Assembly: GCA_946479225.1 (NCBI GenBank)
Contig: CAMLFI010000055.1
Coordinates: 1-10,327, forward strand
Direction: 5' to 3'
Origin: an uncultured Mucilaginibacter sp.
GTDB lineage: Bacteria > Bacteroidota > Bacteroidia > Sphingobacteriales > Sphingobacteriaceae
Length of the DNA stretch: 10,327 nt
Of the stretch, positions 6,357-10,327 are shown piece by piece. A program made the translations under genes and the position numbers. Numbering within the stretch: position 1 is the stretch's first letter; each line of letters opens with the position of its first letter. The notes beneath the pieces were generated by a model. It did not search any database, was not told the origin of the DNA, and saw only the letters and a program-made list of their open reading frames with translations.

Positions 6357-6944
6357 TTATAACCCTTCTTTGTCATGACGGAGGAAAAAATGCTGTAGCA
6401 GAAGCATGGTTTTAGCGTCATTGATAGCGCCGGCCATGGCTTTTTCTTTGGCCTCGTCAAATGTTATGTGAATAATTTCAATATCCTCGCCTTCGCCTTT
6501 TTTACCACCGCCCGCGCTGTGTTGTTTATCTTTATCATACGTTGCCATAAATAGGTGAACATATTCAGTAAGGCCGCCCGCCGAAGTGTAAACAGCACCT
6601 ATTTTTTGCAGGTTGCCGGCGGCATAACCCGTCTCTTCTTCAACCTCCCTAAGTGCTGCCTGTTCCGGCGTTTCGCCATCATCAATCAGACCGGCACAAG
6701 TTTCAACCAGGTAACCGGTTTCCCTTCCATTAAGAAAGGTAGGCAGGCGAAACTGGCGGGTGAGCAGGAAGGTCTTGGCTTTTGTATCGGCCAGCAGTAC
6801 GGCAACCGCATCAGGCCGGAAATACACTTCATTTGTTTGGTCGTGCATTTCACCTTCCAGGTCGGGTTTTTGAAATTTGATTTGTTCTAACGGATACCGG
6901 GTATCCGGCACTGTTTTGCGTTCGAGGATATTGATCGTTGCCAT
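6357..6944 (-). CDS. nudK: Nudix hydrolase, GDP-mannose pyrophosphatase NudK-type
   Basis: From the ATG at 6944-6942 the protein has 195 residues, close to E. coli NudK at about 191. It holds a complete Nudix box: Gly85, Glu91, Arg99-Glu100, Glu103-Glu104, Gly106 (GLIDDGETPEQAALREVEEETGY), which binds the catalytic magnesium. Flanking segments look like NudK: LTRQFRLPTFLNGRETGYLVETCAG before the box, and YTSAGGLTEYVHLFMATY, AGGGKKGEGEDIEII and INDAKTMLLLQ after it. NudK hydrolyses GDP-mannose and related sugar nucleotides to sugar phosphate and GMP; ADP-ribose specificity is a possible alternative. An in-frame ATG at 6950 (two codons longer) is equally possible; the one at 6989 adds 15 residues that do not look like the family. 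It shares a strand with the response regulator 110 bases upstream but probably forms its own unit. Confidence 0.9.
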   Translation of the reverse strand: MATINILERKTVPDTRYPLEQIKFQKPDLEGEMHDQTNEVYFRPDAVAVLLADTKAKTFLLTRQFRLPTFLNGRETGYLVETCAGLIDDGETPEQAALREVEEETGYAAGNLQKIGAVYTSAGGLTEYVHLFMATYDKDKQHSAGGGKKGEGEDIEIIHITFDEAKEKAMAGAINDAKTMLLLQHFFLRHDKEGL

Positions 6945-7054
6945 AAGCATTAAACAAACTCGTTTTAAATTGGTTGCTGCAAATTGCATTACCTCGTTTA
7001 GAGTAACACCAAGATCGCAGAGAAAGTCTGGCCGGTAGTCGGGCCCTTTAGCGA

Positions 7055-7417
7055 CTAATTTAAAGCGTATTGCCTTACTTTACTGGTGAAATCTGTCAGC
7101 TCAAAAGGTTTTGCAATATGATCGTCGGCACCGCAGGCTATTTTTATCTTTTCCAGATCGAGATTGGCAGAAACCAGGATGACCGGTATGTGTTTTAGGT
7201 CGGCTTGTCCTTTGATGTATTCACATATAGTTCGCCCGCTTTCGCCCTTCAGATTGAGATCAAGCAGCACTAATCCGATCTCATTACTATGCAGTTTTTG
7301 CCTTGCCGTCCCCATATCAGCCAGGCTAACCACGTTTAACCCTTCCATTTCCAGTATAATGCATATCATTTCGGCAATAACGGGTTCATCCTCAATTACA
7401 AGTACTTTTCTCTTCAT
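7055..7417 (-). CDS. Single-domain response regulator (receiver only)
   Basis: The 120-residue protein is a bare CheY-like receiver. Acidic residues Glu9-Asp10 follow the first strand (KVLVIEDEP), Asp53 (LVLLDLNLKGESG) is the phospho-acceptor, Ser83 (VILVSAN) takes the place of the usual Thr/Ser, and Lys103 (DDHIAKPF) completes the site. No output domain follows, so it acts by protein contact, in a phosphorelay or as a partner-swapping module. No histidine kinase is in the window. Start: MKRKVLVIEDE at 7417; an upstream in-frame extension to 7561 is rejected because it runs through the opposite gene's operators. GGAGG lies one base before the ATG, too close for a normal ribosome-binding site. 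It is divergent from the ArsR operon, 135 bases apart. Confidence 0.93.
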   Translation of the reverse strand: MKRKVLVIEDEPVIAEMICIILEMEGLNVVSLADMGTARQKLHSNEIGLVLLDLNLKGESGRTICEYIKGQADLKHIPVILVSANLDLEKIKIACGADDHIAKPFELTDFTSKVRQYALN

Positions 7418-7487
7418 ACCTCCATTAAGCAAAACGAGGGCCATTAATGCCTTAAGTGCCCCATAATTAAATTTAATTGAAATAAAA

Positions 7488-7519
7488 TTTGCGCAACTCA
7501 AAAGTTGCATATATATTTG
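7488..7519 (+). promoter_or_regulatory. Promoter of the ArsR-SRPBCC-VOC operon
   Basis: TTTG (7488-7491), a 20-base spacer and TATATTTG (7512-7519) match the Bacteroidota promoter consensus in both boxes. Transcription would start near 7526, about 27 bases before the ArsR ATG. Confidence 0.75.
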
Positions 7520-7534
7520 CAACCTGCGGGTTGC
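7493..7534 (+). promoter_or_regulatory. Twin operators GCAACY-N4-RGTTGC
   Basis: Two perfect dyads with the same layout occur: GCAACT-CAAA-AGTTGC at 7493-7508 and GCAACC-TGCG-GGTTGC at 7519-7534. Their centres are 26 bases apart. The first fills the spacer between the -33 and -7 boxes; the second begins on the last base of the -7 box and covers the expected start site. This is the arrangement expected for autorepression by the ArsR protein encoded directly downstream; the binding protein is inferred. Confidence 0.7.
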
Positions 7535-7552
7535 GCAATTGATGTTTAAAAA

Positions 7553-7873
7553 ATGAAACAAGACATATTCCAGGCCATAGCTGACCCGACGCGGAGGGCC
7601 ATTTTAACTTTATTGACTATACAGGCATTAACGCCAAATGTAATGGCCGAAAAGTTTGATATGAGCCGGCAGGCCGTATCAAAACATATTAAGGTATTGC
7701 AGGAATGCGAATTAATTAAGCCGGAGCAAAGGGGCAGGGAGATCTATTATCACTTTAGCGTGCAAAAAATGCAGGAATTTGACCACTGGTTAGCGCAATT
7801 GAGGCAAAACTGGGAAACTCAGTTTAATCAATTGGACAAAGTATTATCAACTCTTAAACAACAAGAAAAATGA
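7553..7873 (+). CDS. ArsR-family winged-helix transcriptional repressor
   Basis: The 106-residue protein starts [16 protein letters not shown], the hallmark first helix of ArsR proteins paired with AHSA1 genes. The helix-turn-helix is at about 28-50 ([22 protein letters not shown]) and the wing at about 54-68 ([14 protein letters not shown]). The usual metal-binding ELCVCD motif is absent and there is only one Cys (Cys52), so metal sensing is unlikely; it resembles the SdpR-like non-metal branch. It is the first gene of a three-gene operon and overlaps the next by ATGA (7870-7873). Two dyads cover its promoter, so it probably represses itself. The inducer is unknown. Confidence 0.93.
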   Translation: MKQDIFQAIADPTRRAILTLLTIQALTPNVMAEKFDMSRQAVSKHIKVLQECELIKPEQRGREIYYHFSVQKMQEFDHWLAQLRQNWETQFNQLDKVLSTLKQQEK

Positions 7874-8367
7874 ACAACGATTTACTATTTGATTTTAACG
7901 TTGACAAGGCAGCGAAAATGGTTTATATAACCAGGGAATTTAATGCCGGACAGTCTTTGGTATGGGATGCCTTTACTAAGGCCGAACTGCTCGACCAATG
8001 GGGTGCACCGGCACCTATGCGCGCCAAAACCAAGTATATGAATTTTGAAGTGGGCGGGCGAAGATTTTACGCCATGATAAGTCCCGACGGGCAGGAGCGT
8101 TGGGCTGTGCAGGAATTTACTTCCATTACCCCGAAAACCAACTTTAAAATGTACAACGCGTTTTCTGATAAAGACGAAAACCGTGAACTGCCGGGTTCTG
8201 AATGGGATTACAATTTCAGCGAGCAAAATGGCATAACCAAGGTGAACATTACCATTTTTAATGAATCGTTTGAGCGTTTGGATAAATTATTAGAAGGCTT
8301 CAAAATAGGCTTCGCCATGACCTTGAAAAATTTGGAAGAACTATTGACCAGTTTAACACAGAAATAA
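7870..8367 (+). CDS. SRPBCC / AHSA1-like domain protein
   Basis: The 165-residue protein belongs to the activator-of-Hsp90-homologue-1-like branch of the START/SRPBCC fold. Visible signatures are [30 protein letters not shown] (about 18-47), the [16 protein letters not shown] strand pair, and the C-terminal helix [18 protein letters not shown] (about 142-159) that caps the hydrophobic cavity. Such proteins bind small hydrophobic ligands or act as chaperone-like factors; members next to an ArsR gene are widespread but mostly uncharacterised. The start overlaps the ArsR stop by 4 bases, so translation is coupled. A ligand-sensing or detoxifying role in the operon is inference. Confidence 0.92.
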   Translation: MNNDLLFDFNVDKAAKMVYITREFNAGQSLVWDAFTKAELLDQWGAPAPMRAKTKYMNFEVGGRRFYAMISPDGQERWAVQEFTSITPKTNFKMYNAFSDKDENRELPGSEWDYNFSEQNGITKVNITIFNESFERLDKLLEGFKIGFAMTLKNLEELLTSLTQK

Positions 8368-8389
8368 TATTCATTTTAACAAAATAACT

Positions 8390-8821
8390 ATGAGAGCAAT
8401 TAACCCCTGGATCAACTTTAATGGCAATGCTGAGGAAGCATTCACGTTTTACAAATCAGTTTTTGGCGGCGAGTTCGCAAAGGTCGTTCGTTTCAAAGAC
8501 CTGGCAAGCGAAGAATTTACGGTTGCGGAAAGCGAAGCCAACAAAATAATGACCATTGTTTTGCCTATTGGTAAAAATAACGTCTTAATAGCTAATGATG
8601 TTCCCGAATTTATGGGACCGGTGAGCGAAAACGAGAACAGGTCTAAAATAGTAATAGCAGCCGAAAGCCGTGAAGAAGCGGACAAAATATTTAACGGACT
8701 ATCAGCGGGTGGAGATGTAGAAGGCCCCATTGGCGACAGCCCCTGGGGTACCTATGCCGGCATGTTCAGAGATAAATACGGTATTGAAAGGATTGTGGAA
8801 TTTGATCCAAATTATGCTTAA
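8390..8821 (+). CDS. VOC family protein, PhnB-like (glyoxalase/bleomycin-resistance fold)
   Basis: The 143-residue protein opens INPWINFNGNAEEAFTFYKSVFGGEF, the standard PhnB/YdcE-like start of the vicinal-oxygen-chelate superfamily. It continues with a KIMTIVLPIGKNNVLIANDVPEF strand region and ends with WGTYAGMFRDKYGIERIVEFDPN, the usual final strands where one metal-ligand Glu is often found. The metal set is not obviously complete, as is common in PhnB-like members, so an enzymatic role is uncertain. It follows the SRPBCC gene after 22 bases and ends the operon just before a terminator. Members of this branch are often paired with AHSA1 and ArsR genes. Confidence 0.92.
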   Translation: MRAINPWINFNGNAEEAFTFYKSVFGGEFAKVVRFKDLASEEFTVAESEANKIMTIVLPIGKNNVLIANDVPEFMGPVSENENRSKIVIAAESREEADKIFNGLSAGGDVEGPIGDSPWGTYAGMFRDKYGIERIVEFDPNYA

Positions 8822-8836
8822 ATAGCAGGAAGACAG

Positions 8837-8851
8837 TCTCTCCCTCACCGC
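8837..8851 (+). repeat. Short duplicate of the tRNA-Ser 3' end
   Basis: The 12 bases CTCCCTCACCGC (8840-8851) match the tRNA-Ser T-arm/acceptor 3' end and the next base (6234-6245) exactly; over 15 bases there is one mismatch. Both copies are followed within about 10 bases by an AAAAGCCT...AGGCTTTT terminator. No other part of a tRNA precedes this copy, so it is a fragment: an attachment-site relic, a remnant of a lost tRNA, or chance. Confidence 0.5.
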
Positions 8852-8855
8852 AAAG

Positions 8856-8892
8856 CAAAAAGCCTTCAATAACATCGGAGGCTTTTTGTTTT
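8856..8892 (+). terminator. Terminator of the ArsR-SRPBCC-VOC operon
   Basis: CAAAAAGCCT (8856-8865) pairs with AGGCTTTTTG (8879-8888), with a 13-base loop, and leads into TTTT. It lies 34 bases after the VOC stop. The complement also ends in a T-rich run, so it may stop the convergent gene at 8934-9257 as well. Confidence 0.8.
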
Positions 8893-8933
8893 AATAGTTC
8901 GTAGTACCTAATCGCGTTAAAATTATAGCAGAT

Positions 8934-9257
8934 TTACTCCCTTTTAAGTAAAGACTTATACAACTTCTTTATTTTTTTAGCATCCTTCTCCAGTTTTTCG
9001 ATCAGATCATGTACATCGTTGGTTTTGATGCTTTTCAATTTATGAACGATTGAATCCTTAGTCTGGTAAAGCGGGCGCAGCTGCTTATTGCTGTCGTAGA
9101 ATTCAACATCGGCAAAAAACTTAGCCAGGTGCTCCCTGTTTTTATTCCGAAGCCTGGTCTGTTCTTCAGCAACACTTGCATTAGTGATCAATCGGTCGTA
9201 GTAGTCAAAATGGGCGATGAGATCAGATATCTCCAGTGCCACCACATTAAAATCCAT
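8934..9257 (-). CDS. Hypothetical helical protein, coiled-coil-like
   Basis: The 107-residue protein is almost wholly predicted helix: an N-terminal FNVVALEISDLIAHFDYYDRLI segment, a charged middle, and a Lys-rich C-terminal run with heptad-like spacing (about 82-105, DLIEKLEKDAKKIKKLYKSLLKRE). It has no signal peptide, no Cys and no membrane span, so it is probably cytosolic. I do not recognise the family. The ATG at 9257-9255 is the natural start. It shares strand with the gene at 9335-9700, 77 bases upstream, so the two could form one transcript. A DNA- or protein-binding role is possible given the charge, but nothing visible supports a particular function. Confidence 0.7.
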   Translation of the reverse strand: MDFNVVALEISDLIAHFDYYDRLITNASVAEEQTRLRNKNREHLAKFFADVEFYDSNKQLRPLYQTKDSIVHKLKSIKTNDVHDLIEKLEKDAKKIKKLYKSLLKRE

Positions 9258-9334
9258 AGCATTTGTATTAATTTAAGACAAGATAAGCACCAGATCAATA
9301 ACGTATGCGGTGCTAACAAAAACTTAATATTGTG

Positions 9335-9700
9335 TTAAACTGATTTGCTACCCGGCGTAACCTTACCTATCCGCTTATCCTTGCGTGATACAAGGTCACA
9401 AAGTTGTATGGCAGCGGTCTCAAAATCTTCATGATCGTCGCTAAGGAGTAGCCACGTTGTATCAAAACCTTCGTCAAGTTCGAAGTTAGTTATCGCCGGA
9501 ATTTCCGCTTTCAAACTCTCATGTTCTTCCCGCCGTGTAGAAATCCAAATACCGTTATGTTGCGGATTTTTACCGGTTTTGCGGAAGATGAGCACTATCT
9601 TTTGATCAAAATAGATATAGAACATTCCTATAGCCGGTTTAACGGCTATACCGGCAGGTAAATAATCCAGCAGGAAATCAAAAGGCGTGGACTTTTTCAC
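9335..9700 (-). CDS. Conserved hypothetical protein, possibly TfoX/YjbR-like fold
   Basis: The 121-residue protein has a distinctive layout: FDFLLDYLP at the start, a KPAIGMFYIYFDQKIVLIFR strand pair (about 21-40), GIWISTRREEHESLKAEIPAI (about 50-70), a WLLLSDDHEDFETAAIQLCDLV segment (about 83-104) and a DKRIGKV end. I recall short proteins in other phyla with the same order of motifs (a GIWIAT-like strand, an EHHESLR-like helix, a DFEEAA helix, and RIGKVP at the end), related in pattern to TfoX N-terminal/YjbR-type small alpha-beta domains. No catalytic residues are evident and function is unknown. The start at 9700 is the first ATG; upstream is AT-rich with no coding. Confidence 0.75.
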   Translation of the reverse strand: MKKSTPFDFLLDYLPAGIAVKPAIGMFYIYFDQKIVLIFRKTGKNPQHNGIWISTRREEHESLKAEIPAITNFELDEGFDTTWLLLSDDHEDFETAAIQLCDLVSRKDKRIGKVTPGSKSV

Positions 9701-9935
9701 ATTTTAAAATTAACAATTGATATGGTTAATTAAATAAAGATCCGGATGTATACAGGCGAACAATAATTTTTGATAACACGTGTAATATTGCGTCAAGTTG
9801 TGCCACTAATAAAATAATATTTAAAATGAGTAACAAAGTACTATGTTATGCATCCTATTATCAAATTAGCTGATCGCACGAATACTAAACAATTAGTTGT
9901 ATTTTTACCACTTGTAAACCCTTACACAATTTGAA

Positions 9936-10327
9936 ATGAAAATTACTTTTCTGGCTTTGATAGCCATTTTTCTCTTAGCACATACATCTTACGGGCAAAA
10001 TTCGCTCACTGTAAAGGGGGTAACAGTTGATTCTGTTTCCCAAGCTAAATTAAGCGGCAGCGTTAGTGTTCTTAATGCTAAGGACTCGATTTTACGCAAG
10101 TTTACCTATGCTGATCCTAACGGCGCATTTACCATTAGCGGCTTACCGGCAGGCAAATACCTTTTATTCATTACCTATCCCGGCTACGACAATAAAATGA
10201 GACCCTTCACTTTGGGCGCGCCGGTTACCGACCTTGGGAATGTTGGGATGAGCGCTGTTGTTAAAACATTAAATGAAGTAACCATAAAAAGCACGCCGCA
10301 GGAAATTAAAATAAAAGGGGATACCCT
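9936..10327 (+). CDS. Outer-membrane beta-barrel protein with carboxypeptidase-regulatory-like N-terminus (partial)
   Basis: The first 130 residues are present and the frame is open at the window edge. A clear signal peptide (MKITFLALIAIFLLAHTSYGQ, cleavage likely before or after Gln21) is followed by a CarboxypepD_reg-like beta-sandwich: LTVKGVTVDSVSQAKLSGSVSVLNAKDSIL, FTYADPNGAFTISGLPAGKYLLFITYPGYDN, and the closing TLNEVTIKSTPQEIKIKGDT. This ending leads into the plug and barrel of the outer-membrane beta-barrel family, a TonB-dependent-receptor relative common in Bacteroidota. Substrate is unknown, and whether a full plug and barrel follow cannot be seen. Upstream 9701-9935 is non-coding and AT-rich; a weak TATTTTTA (9900-9907) could be its -7 box. 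Confidence 0.92.
   Translation, partial: MKITFLALIAIFLLAHTSYGQNSLTVKGVTVDSVSQAKLSGSVSVLNAKDSILRKFTYADPNGAFTISGLPAGKYLLFITYPGYDNKMRPFTLGAPVTDLGNVGMSAVVKTLNEVTIKSTPQEIKIKGDT

Noticed and set aside
6945..6989. N-terminal extension of the Nudix protein by 15 residues
   Set aside because: NudK-type proteins start just before the INIL-type strand; the extra residues do not fit, and ATGs at 6950 and 6944 give the family length.
7418..7423. GGAGG Shine-Dalgarno before the response regulator
   Set aside because: It ends one base before the ATG, too close to pair with the ribosome normally, and this phylum rarely uses such sites.
7418..7561. N-terminal extension of the response regulator by 48 residues
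   Set aside because: The extension runs through the ArsR promoter and operators, has no receiver similarity, and the normal receiver start MKRKVLVIEDE is at 7417.
7885..8226. Minus-strand open frame opposite the SRPBCC gene
   Set aside because: It is the complement of a clear AHSA1-like coding sequence, with no recognisable protein features.
8837..8851. A second complete tRNA-Ser gene
   Set aside because: Only the 3' end matches; no D arm, anticodon arm or 5' acceptor strand is present upstream.
9776..9783. ACACGTGT palindrome upstream of the beta-barrel gene
   Set aside because: An isolated 8-base palindrome over 150 bases from the start, with no second copy, can easily be chance.
1..10327. 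CRISPR array, insertion sequence or prophage genes
   Set aside because: No regularly spaced repeats, transposase, integrase or phage structural protein was found on either strand.

Overview
The window looks like chromosomal DNA of a Bacteroidota bacterium, most likely a Sphingobacteriaceae member of the Mucilaginibacter/Pedobacter type. Reasons: starts lack well-spaced Shine-Dalgarno sequences; several promoters match the Bacteroidota pattern TTTG-N18-21-TAnnTTTG; the right edge begins an outer-membrane beta-barrel protein with a carboxypeptidase-regulatory-like N-terminus; and the SPFH plus Arc-type ribbon-helix-helix gene set is of a kind seen in this group. Genus is inference from protein flavour only.

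Layout, left to right. 1-931 (-): 5' part of a thiolase (acetyl-CoA acetyltransferase), cut by the window edge. 932-1229: non-coding, with a dense cluster of TGTGAAAC repeats. 1230-1742 (-): hypothetical protein with a weak signal peptide. 1778-3840 (-): compact four-gene operon read right to left: a membrane SPFH/band-7 protein, two paralogous ~170-residue proteins that I suspect have a tubby/scramblase-like fold, and a 57-residue ribbon-helix-helix protein whose GTG start lies inside the end of the preceding gene. Its promoter overlaps a GATATC double site. 3954-6020 (+): 7TM-HD cyclic-di-AMP phosphodiesterase of the PgpH type, divergent from the SPFH operon. 6158-6244 (+): tRNA-Ser(GCU) with its own promoter and a strong terminator. 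6357-6944 (-): Nudix hydrolase of the NudK type. 7055-7417 (-): single-domain response regulator. 7553-8821 (+): ArsR-type repressor, SRPBCC/AHSA1 protein and VOC protein in one operon, driven by a promoter bracketed by two matching dyads. 8837-8890: short copy of the tRNA-Ser 3' end followed, as at the real tRNA, by a terminator. 8934-9257 and 9335-9700 (-): two small uncharacterised proteins. 9936-10327 (+): start of the outer-membrane beta-barrel protein, cut by the window edge.

The parts that go beyond routine annotation are the SPFH/twin-barrel/RHH operon with a candidate self-operator, the twin-operator ArsR promoter, the tRNA-Ser 3'-end duplication that brackets a 2.6 kb block of stress/accessory-type genes, and the TGTGAAAC repeat cluster upstream of the thiolase. 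No CRISPR array, transposase, integrase or complete phage gene was seen.
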